From Candidatus Blastococcus massiliensis AP3 (GTDB taxonomy: Bacteria; Actinomycetota; Actinomycetes; Mycobacteriales; Geodermatophilaceae), in NCBI RefSeq assembly GCF_000582785.1, contig NZ_HG931173.1:433075-495256 (forward strand): a stretch of DNA of 62,182 nucleotides, read 5' to 3'. The notes under the pieces are model-generated. The model made no database searches. It saw nothing but the letters and a program-made list of their open reading frames with translations, and was not told where the DNA came from. Positions 44,160-53,763 of the stretch are shown here, in pieces. Both the position numbers and the translations under genes were made by a program. The stretch's first letter is position 1, and every line of letters starts with the position of its first letter.

Positions 44160-44570
44160 GTGCCTCTCCAGCTCACCGCGTCCTACTCCCCCACCCTCGT
44201 CTCGCCGACGTGGCCGCAGCAACAGCGCCCGGTGCTGACTGTGATCCTGGACCGGGACGACGTCGAACTCACCTTGCCCGCGGCTATCGAGTCGGCGACA
44301 CCGGAGGGCCGACGGTTGTGCGTGGCCATCATCCGGCCCCGACCGCGGTGGTCGAGGGACGCCGTCCGGTACGCCCGGCGGACCGAGGAGTCGGATCGGC
44401 AGATCGTCGATCTTCTCCACCTCGTCACAACCAAGACCGCCAGGGTCAGCGGCAAGTCGATCATCGGCGTCCACCTCATCGCCGGGCTGCGCGGCCGATG
44501 CCGTGCCAAAGTGCTGGAGCGCGCCGCCCGCCGCTACGACGCCCAGCCGCTGGGGACGGAGGCCACGTGA
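44160..44570 (+). CDS. Small alpha/beta protein of the baeRF module, copy C
   Basis: A 136-residue homolog: VLTVILDRDDVELTLPAAIE, LCVAIIRPRPRWSRDA, IGVHLIAGLRGRCRAKVLER, RYDAQPLGTEAT. GTG 44160 aligns with the other copies. Its C-terminal helix is shorter by several residues (ERAARRYD versus ERAVKRLARRYD in copy A). Confidence 0.75.
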   Translation: MPLQLTASYSPTLVSPTWPQQQRPVLTVILDRDDVELTLPAAIESATPEGRRLCVAIIRPRPRWSRDAVRYARRTEESDRQIVDLLHLVTTKTARVSGKSIIGVHLIAGLRGRCRAKVLERAARRYDAQPLGTEAT

Positions 44571-45652
44571 CCGCCGGCTCCCGCGCCGGCCTGCGCGCTG
44601 GGCGGCTGGCCGGTCCGGCCCCCGAGACCGTGGCGCGTCTGCAGTCGGCGCGCTGCTACCCCTCGGTCTCCCTACTGGCCACCACGACCCCAGCCCGGCG
44701 CATGACCGCCACCGACGCACGCACCGTCTCCCGACTGGCCGAGACGGCGTTCGAACGGCTGCAGGCCGAGGCCGGAACGAACGACGTCGTGCTGCACGCA
44801 CTGGACAGAACCGTCTCCAGGGCCCTCGCCGGCCCCACCGGCCGGGCGATCGGCATCTTCGTCAGCACCGAACTGCAGGACATCGTGCCGCTGCCCGTGC
44901 CGGTCAGCGACCGGGTCGTCATCGACCCGACCTTCGCTACCCGAGACCTCGTCCGTGCACAACAGCGCAGCCCACGACACGTCGTGCTCATGCTCACCGA
45001 GCAGGAAGCCCTGCTACTGGATGGGTCCGGCGAGCAATTGGCCGCGCCACCCCGATCCGGCTTCCCGATCATCGCGCCGACCGGCCCGGACCAGCGCACA
45101 CCGGAGGCGCTGGACGCCTTCCTCCGCCAGGTCGACCGAGCGCTCGTCACCTATCTGCGGCTTCATCCAGCACCGCTGATCCTGGTCGGCGCCGAACGCA
45201 CCCTCGCCACGTTTCAGGGGCTCTCGCGCAACAACGCCCGACTGGCCGGCACCGTCACAGGCACCCTCACCGAGGCACGCTTGATAGATCTTGTGCCCCG
45301 GATTCGCGCGGTCCTCGGGCGATACCTGCTCTCGAGGCAGGACGACACCTTGACCCTGATCGACCACCGCCGGTCCCGTCACAAGGTCGTCGACGGCATC
45401 GCCGGGGCCTGGCGGGCAGCGCACGCCGAGCGCCCCGAGATGCTGGCCGTCGAAGAGGGCCTCGCCTATCCGGCACGGATCAGCCCGGACGGCGGCTCTC
45501 TTGTGCCCGCCAAGGACGCCGATCACCCGGAGGTCATCGACGACGCCGTAGAGGAGCTCATCGAGCTGGTCACCAAACGAGGGGGCTGGGTCTCCTTCGT
45601 CGCAGACGGCCTCCTCGGCGAACACGAGCGAATCGTGCTCACTCTCCGCTGA
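44567..45652 (+). CDS. baeRF family 3-like protein, module copy C
   Basis: A 361-residue paralog with ARCYPSVSLLATTTPARRM, DPTFATRDLVRAQQRSPRHV, LLSRQDDTLTLIDHRRSRHK, DDAVEELIELVTKRGGWVSF and the end HERIVLTLR. The GTG overlaps the small gene's stop. An ECF sigma factor gene, now split by IS5, follows 110 bp downstream. Confidence 0.75.
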   Translation: MTAGSRAGLRAGRLAGPAPETVARLQSARCYPSVSLLATTTPARRMTATDARTVSRLAETAFERLQAEAGTNDVVLHALDRTVSRALAGPTGRAIGIFVSTELQDIVPLPVPVSDRVVIDPTFATRDLVRAQQRSPRHVVLMLTEQEALLLDGSGEQLAAPPRSGFPIIAPTGPDQRTPEALDAFLRQVDRALVTYLRLHPAPLILVGAERTLATFQGLSRNNARLAGTVTGTLTEARLIDLVPRIRAVLGRYLLSRQDDTLTLIDHRRSRHKVVDGIAGAWRAAHAERPEMLAVEEGLAYPARISPDGGSLVPAKDADHPEVIDDAVEELIELVTKRGGWVSFVADGLLGEHERIVLTLR

Positions 45653-46097
45653 GAATCACGTCATCGCTTTGCTCACCGCACCGATCAAGGCCACCGACGA
45701 CGGAGCACTCCGGCAGATGCCCCGCTCCGTCGGAGGGACGCACAGTCGCTACCGTCCGAGTCGTGGCACCTGATCCGGCGCCCGAGACCGCCGACGGGGA
45801 GCCGAGCGATCGGGAGGTCGGCCGACGCTTCGCCGCGGGCGGCGGGCAGGGACTCGCCTGGGCCCACCAGCGGCGGGCCGCCCGTGTGCACGGCATCGCG
45901 GTGCGCGCCTTCGGCCTCGGCCCGGACGCCGGGTGCGTCACACAGCGGACCTTCGCTTCCGCGTGGACCGGCCGGGCCGGTTTCCGCCCTGATCAGGGTC
46001 CGCGGTCCGGGTGGCTGGTCGGCATCTGCCGGCGCACGATCGCCGACACACAGGCGCGGGAGCAGGAGCGCCGCGAGAAGGAGGCACCGTTGCCTCA

Positions 46098-47134
46098 GAG
46101 GGTGTTGGGTAACCGGCGTTGAGCTGAGGGTGACGGCGTGAGGGCGGGCGCTCGTTCCAGCGGCGTGGCGGCTGGTAGCCCGCAGCGAGTCGGTGATGGT
46201 CCGGTGGATGTGTGTCTGTACATGCCAGCCGCGGTCTGCGGCTCTTCCCGGCATGACAGCTCGCTGACCGACGGCCAGTGGGCGCAGATCGAACCGTTGC
46301 TGCCGGTGGCCAATTCCCGCCACGGCGGCCGGCCGTTGAAGTTCGACCGCCGGCTGATCCTGGACACCATCCTGTATGTGCTGCCCACCGGCGGTGCCTG
46401 GCGGCTGGTGCCACACGACCTGGTCCCCTGGGATGCCGCCTACCGCTGGTTTCGGGCCTGGAGCGCCGATGACACCTGGCGAGAGGTGCACGAGGCGCTG
46501 CGCGACCGGGTCCGTGGAGCCGACGGGCGCGACGCCCAGTCCACCGCCGCGGTGTTGGACTCCCAGTCGGCCAAGAGCGTCGGGGGCGGCGAGGCGATCG
46601 GCTATGACGCCGGCAAGCGGGTCCGCGGCCGCAAGCCGCATCTGCTGGTGAACAGCAACGGGCTGCTCCTGCATCGGGTGGTGCACTCGGCCAGCGTGCA
46701 GGACCGGGCCGGCGCCAAACTTGTGCTGACCGGCATGCACGAGCAGTTCCCGCAGCTGCACCTGGTCTGGGTCGACGGCGGTTACGTCGACGTCGTCGAT
46801 CAGGGCCTGATCGGCTGGGCCGACCACCACGAACAGCTCCAGATCGTGGTCGTGCCCCGCAACGCCGACGTGAAGGCTTTCAGGTACTGCCCCGGCGCTG
46901 GGTGGTGGAACGGACCTTCGGCTGGTTGACGAGGTGCAGACGGTTGGCGCGCGACTACGAACGCAAGACCACCCACACCGAGGCGATGATCGACGTGGCG
47001 ATGATCCGGCTCATGGCCGCCCGCCTCGTCGGTGACGACATCGAGCCCCGGGGCCCGATCGAGACCGAGGCCGCTCGACGCCTCGCCGAGGACCTCAACG
47101 ACCAGAAGTAGTCAGCCGGTTACCCAACACCCTC
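46098..47134 (+). mobile_element. IS5-family insertion sequence
   Basis: Perfect 20-bp inverted repeats GAGGGTGTTGGGTAACCGGC at both ends and a 3-bp TCA target duplication (46095-46097 and 47135-47137). Total length 1037 bp. It carries one transposase gene split by a -1 shift. Intact ends and a clear duplication point to a recent insertion, here into an ECF sigma gene. Confidence 0.92.
46222..47111 (+). CDS. IS5-family DDE transposase, with a -1 frame change
   Basis: The N-terminal part has [20 protein letters not shown] and the first catalytic Asp region in [13 protein letters not shown], then the second in [11 protein letters not shown]. Near 46877 the frame must shift by -1 (after PRNADVK) to continue with [20 protein letters not shown], the catalytic Glu block, and [19 protein letters not shown]. 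Either a G is missing from a GGG run or translation uses a programmed shift. ATG 46222 is taken as the start; GTG 46138 is also possible. Confidence 0.85.
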
Positions 47135-47381
47135 TCAGGCCCCGGCCCCGGCCCCGGCCGCGGCTGCCGGCCCTGCGGTTCCGGCGCCGGCGCGGTGGCA
47201 GCTGATCGCTTGCTGATCCTCTCCTAGCTTGACCGCCTGGACCGGTCCGAGCGGGCGGTCATGGAGCTGGCGCTCTTCGAGCACCTGACCCACGTCCAGA
47301 TCGCCGAGCGCTCCGGGATGCCGCCGGACCCCCGTCAGGCGTCGCATCCGGGCGGGCTTGGGCCACTTGGGCGCCCGGTGA

Positions 47382-47755
47382 CCGAGCCACCGAAAGCCAG
47401 GACGTGCCCCCCGGGGGTCGGTGCGGCGTGCAACCGCCGGGATCGAGCGCGCCGACGAGGGGATCACTCGAGAGGCGAAGGATCCGACCGCTCCCGACAC
47501 ACGGGTGGCCCCGGCCGTCCCGCGACCTTGACGCCGATGACCGTGGGCGCCGGGCTCACAGGGATGGCACCACAGCACTGCTTGGTGTGCGCATCTACCC
47601 AGAGCTGCGGCTAAGCGGATCCACGGATCACGGACAGCCTTTTCGGGCGCACCGTTGTTGTCGACACGTCTCCTATGTCGAGTGATTGAGCGCCACGCCC
47701 GCGTCCACGCCGCCATGCCCTCTGTGAGAGAAAGTCATCGGGTTTGCGCGAACTG
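47382..47755. other. Gap between the sigma remnant and the regulator
   Basis: About 370 bp; no gene recognised in either strand. Confidence 0.3.
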
Positions 47756-48109
47756 TCATCCTCGGGTCGAAGGAGCCGAGACGACTCGGACCGCGCCAGC
47801 GGCTGTCGAGCGTGCGGCGGCGGCATCGTTGACCAGCGAGAGGAAATCACCCACCCGGACGTGCTCCTCGAGCGGGTGCCGGAAGCGGCTCTGATGGACC
47901 ACCGTGTACTGGTTTCGGCGGCCTACCCGATGGCGCACGATGTAGCCGGCCTCCTCCAGGTCCTTGACGATCATCTGCACCGCGCGTTCGGTGATGCCGA
48001 CCTGCATGGCGACGTCCCGCATCCGGGCCTCCGGATCGGCAGCCAGCGCGACAAGGACGTGCCCGTGATTCGACAGGAAGGTCCACCCTGTCGTCGGCAT
48101 TGCAGTCAT
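47756..48109 (-). CDS. Winged-helix transcriptional regulator (MarR-like), divergent to module D
   Basis: A 117-residue protein made mainly of one winged-helix domain: WTFLSNHGHVLVALAADPEA (helix 1), MRDVAMQVGITERAVQMIVK (HTH) and DLEEAGYIVRHRVGRRNQYT (wing). It is divergent from module D and lies 38 bp from its -35, so it is a good candidate to regulate that module. A truncated homolog lies beside module A. Two further ATG codons up to 48121 are possible starts; no strong ribosome site precedes any, so the message may be leaderless. Confidence 0.75.
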   Translation of the reverse strand: MTAMPTTGWTFLSNHGHVLVALAADPEARMRDVAMQVGITERAVQMIVKDLEEAGYIVRHRVGRRNQYTVVHQSRFRHPLEEHVRVGDFLSLVNDAAAARSTAAGAVRVVSAPSTRG

Positions 48110-48147
48110 GCGAAGCATCATACGCGCATCCCGCGCCCGTATACCTA

Positions 48148-48176
48148 TTGCACGGTTCCTCCGTTTCGCGTAATCT
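48148..48176 (+). promoter_or_regulatory. Promoter of module D
   Basis: TTGCAC and TAATCT with a 17-nt spacer, followed by CCTTCGTACG as in the other copies. It faces the divergent winged-helix gene. Confidence 0.65.
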
Positions 48177-48182
48177 CCTTCG

Positions 48183-48305
48183 TACGCGGGGAGTGCCCAC
48201 CGCACCCGCGGTGCCGCCGCCCGACAATCCCGGCCACGCAAGGCCCGGGCTGCAGCCGGTCCGGACCAGGACCGGGGGAGACCTCGCCGAACTCCTGGGG
48301 CTCCC
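48183..48305 (+). promoter_or_regulatory. Conserved structured leader, copy D (yybP-ykoY Mn riboswitch-like)
   Basis: GGGGAGTGCCC at 48188 and AGACCTCG at 48279, 91 nt apart. Hairpins CACCGC/GCGGTG and CCGGTCC-ggacca-GGACCGG are intact. The copy differs from A by a G in the GGGGAGTR block and three extra nucleotides in the second loop. Confidence 0.6.
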
Positions 48306-48728
48306 GTGCCACTCCAGCACATGCAACGACTCTCCAGCGTCCTCCCTCCCTGGTCTCGGACGCGACAGGCGCCACGAATCCTGGCCGTGATCCTGGACCG
48401 GGACGATGTGGAACTGACCCTTCCGGCTGCGATCACGGTGGCCACCAAGGAGCGCCGCGAACTCTGCGTGGCCATCGTCCGGCCGCGTCCGCTGTGGTCG
48501 ATGAACGCCGCCCTGTGCGCTGCGTTGGCCGAAGAAACCGACCGGCAGCTCACCGATCTCCTCGAGCTCGTGCGCGTCAAGACCGCCAGGCTCGCGGGTG
48601 AGCCGCGGATCAGCGTGCACCTGGTCGCCGGGCTACGGGGCCGCCGCCGCCAGAAGGTGCTCGACCGCCTCGTCGGCCACCTGGCCCGTCACTACGACGC
48701 CCGACCGATGGGGACGTGGGCGGCATGA
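48306..48728 (+). CDS. Small alpha/beta protein of the baeRF module, copy D
   Basis: A 140-residue homolog closest to copy A: ILAVILDRDDVELTLPAAIT, LCVAIVRPRPLWSMNAALCA, DRQLTDLLELVRVKTARLAG, ISVHLVAGLRGRRRQKVLDR, YDARPMGTWAA. Intact, and its stop overlaps the baeRF-D start (ATGA). Confidence 0.75.
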   Translation: MPLQHMQRLSSVLPPWSRTRQAPRILAVILDRDDVELTLPAAITVATKERRELCVAIVRPRPLWSMNAALCAALAEETDRQLTDLLELVRVKTARLAGEPRISVHLVAGLRGRRRQKVLDRLVGHLARHYDARPMGTWAA

Positions 48729-49815
48729 CGACCACCGCTCCCCACGCCGCCCGATCGCCGCGGCCACCAGCGGGGCCCTCCCCCGACACGGTGGTGCTCC
48801 TGCAGTCGGTCCGCAGCTACCCGTCGGTGTCCCTGCTGGCCACCACGACCCCGGCACGCCGCATGTCCGCCACCGACGCCCGCATCGTCTCGCGGCTGGC
48901 CGGCGAGGCCATCGAGCGTCTGCGGGCCGAACCGGCAGGAGAGGCCGAAGCGGTCGTGCGAGCACTGGACGGCACGGTGGCACATGCGCTCGCCGGACCC
49001 ACCGGCCGGGCGATCGCCATCTTCGTCAGTGCCGCGATGCAGGAAGTGGTCTGCCTCCCCGTCCCCGTGACCGATCGTGTCGTGGTCGATCCGACCTTCG
49101 CCACCCGCGACCTCGTCCGCGGACTGCATCGCGCCCCGCGCCACGTCGTGCTCCTGCTCACCGAGCGCGAAGCCCGGTTGCTGAGGGATCCGGTGACCGG
49201 CACACCCCTCCTGCGAGCTCGAACTTCCCCATCACCGCCCCGGCCACTCCCGAACAGCGCACCCGACAGGCGGTCGAACGGTTCCTGCGCCAGGTCGACC
49301 GAGCCCTGGGCACCTACCTGCGGCTGCACCCCGCTCCGTTGGTGCTGGTCGGTGCCGAACGCACCCTCGCCGAGTTCCGCCGCTACTCGCGCAACACCGG
49401 CCGGCTGGCCGGCGTAGTCACCGGCAGCCTCAGCCAAGCACCGCTGTCCGATCTCGCGCCCCGCATCCGCGTGGTGCTCGAGGAGTACCTGCTCTCCCGA
49501 CAGGACGAGGCGTTGAACCTGATCGACCAGCGCCGCTCCCGCGGCAAAGTGGTCGACGGGGTGGCCGCTGCCTGGCTAGCGGCACGCGCCGAACACCCGG
49601 AGATGCTGGCCATCGAGGAGAGCCTCGTCTATCCGGCCCGGATCAGCGAGGACGGCGACTTCCTCTCTCCCGCCGACGACACCGACCACCCCGACGTCAT
49701 CGACGACGCCGTCGACGAGCTCATCGAGCTGGTCATCCAGCGCGGCGGCTGGGTCTCCTTCGTCGCCGACGGACTCCTCGACAAGCACGAGCGCGTGGTG
49801 CTGACGCTCCGCTGA
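48725..49815 (+). pseudogene. baeRF family 3-like gene, module copy D, frameshifted
   Basis: The first part reads SVRSYPSVSLLATTTPARRM to LTEREARLLRD in one frame. From about 49215 the homology continues in another frame (NFPITAPATPEQRTRQAVER, LLSRQDEALNLIDQRRSRGK, DDAVDELIELVIQRGGWVSF, HERVVLTLR). The break lies in the variable loop that in copy A reads GSGDRLSAPARSGFPI. Apart from this the copy is well conserved, so the lesion is recent or an assembly error. Confidence 0.7.
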
Positions 49816-49887
49816 TGCCATCGATCACTCGCACCGGCCGACCGTGGTGCGTCAGGCGCTGGACGTTGCAACGCGAAGGAGAGCCTC

Positions 49888-51634
49888 GTGGCCACGCGCC
49901 CGCCTGTGCCGGTGCCGATCGTGTCGCGCCGCGCGAAGCTGGTGATCGGCGCCGTCGCCGCGCTGTTTCGCGTTGTTTACGATCATCAGCACGTTGACGA
50001 ACGTCTACGTGAACTACCTGTGGTTCGACGAGACCGGCTACACCGAGGTGTTCTGGACCGAACTCGAGGCGCGGGCGCTGCTGTTCGGCGTGGCCGGCGT
50101 GGGTACCGGTGGCCTGGTTGCGCTGTCGATCTACCTGGCCTACCGGTTCCGGCCAACGTTCCGGCCGATGTCGCCGGAACAGCAGAACCTGGAGCGCTAC
50201 CGGCAGTCGCTGGAGCCCCGCCGCGGCCTCGTGCTCACCGCCGTCGCCGTCGTCCTCGGCCTGTTCGCGGGGGGCACCGCGCACGGCAACTGGGAGACGT
50301 GGCTGCAGTTCCGCCACAGCGCCGACTTCGGGCAGGTGGATCCGCAGTTCGGCGTCGACACCTCGTTCTTCGTCTTCGACTACCTTTTACCGGCTGCTGC
50401 TGGGCTTCGGGTTCGCGATCGTGCTGCTGGCGCTGATCGGCTCACTGCTCACGCACTACGTGTTCGGTGGCCTGCGGGTGCAGACGCCGGGGCAGAAGCT
50501 CACCGCCGCCGCCCAGGTGTAGCTGTCGGTACTGCTCGGCCTGTTCGTGCTGCTCAAGGCAGCGGCTTACTGGCGGGACCGCTACGGGCTGGTGTACTCC
50601 GACCGCGGTGAGGTCTTCACCGGTGCCAGCTACACCGACGTCAACGCGCTGCTGGTGCCCAAGACGATCCTGGTGTTCGTCGCCGTGGTCTGCGCGCTGG
50701 CCTTCATCGCCAACGTCCTCGTCGGCAAATTACTGCTGCTGGTCTCCAGCCTCGTCATCAGCGTTGCCTATCCGGCGATCGTGCAGCAGTTCGTGGTCAA
50801 GCCCAGCGCCGACGAGAAGGAAGCCCCCTTCATCGAGCGAGCGATCGAGATGACCCGGCAGGCGTACGGGCTGTCCAAGATCGAGTACGTCGACTACGCG
50901 CAGGAGACCACCGGCGACGACGTCGACCCCGAGGTCGCGCTCGCCGAGTTGCGCGCTGACACGGAGACGATCCCCCAACGCCCGGCTGCTGGACCCGAAC
51001 GTGCTGGCCGACACGTTCACCGCACGCCAGCAGATCCGGAACGTGTACGGGTTCCCCGAGAAGCTCGACATCGACCGCTACACGATCGACGGGGAGACCC
51101 GCGACTACGTCGTCGCCGTCCGCGAGCTGAACAGCGCGGGCCTGTCGGAGAACCAGAGCACCTGGATCAACCGGCACACGGTCTACACGCACGGAAACGG
51201 CTTCGTCGCCGCCCGCCCGCGAACGAGGTCGTGGCCGGCACCAGGGCGGCGAGCCGAACTTCACCACCCGGGACCTGCCGGTGCAGGGCGACATCGAGGT
51301 GGAGCAGTCGCGGATCTACTACGGCGAGCTGATTCACGACTACTCCGTCGTCGGCGCGCCGGAGGGCGCGACGCCGCGGGAGTTCGACCGGCCCGAGGGC
51401 GGGTCCGATGACGGGCAGATCAACAACACCTACGACGGCGAGGGTGGCGTCTCGGTCGGCAGCTTCTTCCGGCAGCTGACCTTCGCGATCTACTACCTCG
51501 AGCGCAACTTCCTTCTTTCCAACGCCGTCAACGAGGAGTCGAAGGTCCTCTACGAGCGCGACCCACGCGAGCGGATCGAGAAGGCCGCACCCTTCCTCGA
51601 TGTCGACGGCGGTGGTCGAGGGGGTCAAGGCTGA
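49888..51634 (+). pseudogene. UPF0182 family membrane protein, multiply broken and 3'-truncated
   Basis: Pieces in several frames match UPF0182: [40 protein letters not shown], a TAG stop at 50520 inside a membrane segment, YRDRYGLVYSDRG-like [40 protein letters not shown] and [20 protein letters not shown]. There are at least four frame changes plus the internal stop. The family is usually about 950-1000 residues, and here the sequence ends after about 575, so the last third is missing. GTG 49888 has AAGGAGAG upstream. Confidence 0.75.
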
Positions 51635-51821
51635 AGGGCCTGTTGCTTCTGCTCCCTATCGGCGTGATGGAACTGCGCCGCTGGCCCAGCCGCCCGCGGT
51701 CGGCATGGCCTGAGCGCATGTCGGTGGCCGCGTGGCAGACGCGCCGTGCACAGCGAGGAAGGAGTCATCTGCCGGTGGCCCGGGATCTCGCTCGAACCGC
51801 GATGCTCGATGGCGACCCGAC

Positions 51822-52231
51822 TCACAGCGTGTACATCTTGGCCAAGAGATAGACGGCTCCGGTATGTGACGCGGTAGCGGCCGCACCGGTGTCCCCGTAC
51901 ACATCGTTACGGAAGACGTGATGGTCGAGCCTGAGCACAGCGAGTGCTCGGCGTAGCCAGCAGCCTGCGTCCTTCAGCGACACGGTCGGGCCGTGCCCAA
52001 GCGCCATCCGATAGGTCAGGCTGATCGCCCGCAGCCCGCTTGCGTCTCAGGAGTGCAGATCGTGCGCCTCGATCACCCAGAGGCGACACCAGCGGCGGCC
52101 AACTCTCGAGCGGCATCGGGCAACTGGTGTGCGGTATGCCGGTCGAGCTCGCCCGCCAGGATTATCCGGCCGGTCTCCAGGTCGAGCGCGACGGTCGGCC
52201 GCTGCGGGGGGAGCTGGGGGCGAGCATGCAT
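51822..52231 (-). pseudogene. STAS-domain protein (anti-sigma antagonist-like), broken
   Basis: Minus-strand pieces: VALDLETGRIILAGELDRHT with AHQLPDAARELAAAGV, then WVIEAHDLHS, a TGA where Cys is expected, and DASGLRAISLTYRMALGHGP followed by TVSLKDAGCWLRRALAV. The order fits a STAS domain, with the usual phosphorylatable Ser in DASGLRA. One frameshift near 52085 and the nonsense codon inactivate it. Confidence 0.6.
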
Positions 52232-52505
52232 CGGCAGAAGCGGGGTCGCACGCCAACACCTTCCGATGCACGCCTCACAGGGGCCTGCACCGGTCGAGGG
52301 CGACCAGGGAGTGCACCGTGCGAGTTCTCGCCCGCCCTGTTGAGTTGGCTCCTGAGCGCGGAGGATACCCAGGTGGCTTCGAGCGGCCACTCACCCGCAT
52401 TGTGGTGTCGGCCGCCGCGGCGAGCCGGAGAGCCTGTCGGTCTCGTACCGCACCACGAACATCAACGATCGGCACCCTCCGCTCGCCGGGCGGCCGATCG
52501 CATCC

Positions 52506-53054
52506 TCAGCTGCTGCGTTGCGTGGGAGCGCCGAGTTGGTCGGCGTGCCCGGCCTGGAGGGCCTCGATGAGCTCGCGTTCGGAGTCACGACTCAGGTTGG
52601 TCTGGATGACCGTCGGGTTGTACGGCCTGATCGCTTCGATCACCCGATCGACGGTCGCGTTGCGGGCCAGAAAGAAGACCGCCGCCTTGCCCGGCTGCAG
52701 CGCCTTCCCGATCTCCTGGATGAGGTCGTCGTTGATGCCGATGTCGGTAAGGCTGCCGGTCAAGGCTCCGGAGCCGGCTCCCACGCCAGCGCCGACGACC
52801 GCGCCCAACAGCGGATTGAGGAAAAGCAATCCGATCAGGCTACCCCACAGCGCACCAGTCGCGGCGCCGTAGCTGGCCGCGGTGGCGGTTAGGTTGACAG
52901 ACTGGTGCAGTTTCACCGTGCCGTCCGATCGGCGCTCGACCCAGGCGGCGTCGGCGAGCTCAAGCAACTCTTGCCGATCGAGCTCCCCGGCCAGGTCGAA
53001 GATCCTCTCCGCGGTCTCTCGGCTGTCGACTCCTAAGACCAGCAGCTGCGCCAC
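52506..53054 (-). CDS. DUF1269 family membrane-associated protein
   Basis: A 182-residue protein with the DUF1269 layout: an N-terminal ferredoxin-like part (LLVLGVDSRETAERIFDLAG), a Gly-zipper hairpin (GALWGSLIGLLFLNPLLGAV, VGAGVGAGSGALTGSLTDIG) and a second alpha/beta part (KAAVFFLARNATVDRVIEAI). GTG 53054 is chosen because GGAGG lies 8 nt upstream; GTG 53063 would overlap that site. The family is frequent in stress-related loci; function unknown. Confidence 0.85.
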   Translation of the reverse strand: MAQLLVLGVDSRETAERIFDLAGELDRQELLELADAAWVERRSDGTVKLHQSVNLTATAASYGAATGALWGSLIGLLFLNPLLGAVVGAGVGAGSGALTGSLTDIGINDDLIQEIGKALQPGKAAVFFLARNATVDRVIEAIRPYNPTVIQTNLSRDSERELIEALQAGHADQLGAPTQRSS

Positions 53055-53763
53055 GACGGCCACCTCCTAAGGGAACGGCTATGCGGACGTTGGCGAAGCT
53101 ACCAGCCGCACGGCGCTCCTACCGTGCCGGGTGATGCCGGGCCCATGGCGTCTGGCGGGACAGCCGCCGCGGCGCTCAACCAGTTCCGGTGCCGACCGAC
53201 CGTGGCGACGTCGCCGTGCGCCGGACCGGTCGGGCGGCCAGTGGCCTAGTCTAGAGATCTCAGCAGCAGGGAGGTGGCCGCGAGGTCGCCGAAACGGGAA
53301 TCCAGCATGAAGTCACCAGCGGCCGCGGTCATGCGGCCAGTGACCACGATGAAATCCTCGCCTTGAGGGACCAGCGCAACGCCGGCGCGAAGCCGTCCGG
53401 ACCGGCGCCAGCCCGATCGGCCGCCCACCATCCGGTGGCGAATCTTGTTCCGTTGGCCACCGCCGCCAGGCCAGCGCCGTCAGCCGCACCGTCGCAGACC
53501 CGAGTGGGGTCGATCTGTGAACCGGAGCACGCGCAGGGGGCCGCGCGAGGAGCTCACGAAGGGGACGGAGGACGGCCGCTTTGCACGTTCGGCCTCGATC
53601 GGTCGATGCCGATCAGGAGCGCGGTAACCCCCGCCGAGACCGGGGGCAGCCGCCGTCCCACGGATCGCCCAGCGGGTTGATGATCATCATTCGTCCTCCA
53701 GTGAGGCCAGCCGCGGAACCCGGCCGATGGTCACGGGCGCCAGAGGCGACGAGACTGGCGGTC
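53055..53763. other. Gap with a possible protein fragment
   Basis: No intact gene in about 700 bp. A minus-strand frame (53246-53431) ends GVALVPQGEDFIVVTGRMTA, AAGDFMLDSRFGDLAATSLL and may be the C-terminus of a lost gene. Confidence 0.3.

Larger units (their letters stand above)
45763..47381 (+). pseudogene. ECF sigma factor gene interrupted by an IS5 element
   Basis: Before the IS, PSDREVGRRFAAGGGQGLAW and GCVTQRTFASAWTGRAGFRP with SGWLVGICRRTIADTQAREQ form sigma region 2. After the IS (47138 on), LDRLDRSERAVMELALFEHL followed by THVQIAERSGMPP and, after a one-base shift near 47327, VRRRIRAGLGHLGAR form region 4 and the stop at 47379-47381. The IS at 46098-47134 lies between the two regions. 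The sigma factor is therefore inactive, both by insertion and by frameshift. Confidence 0.8.
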
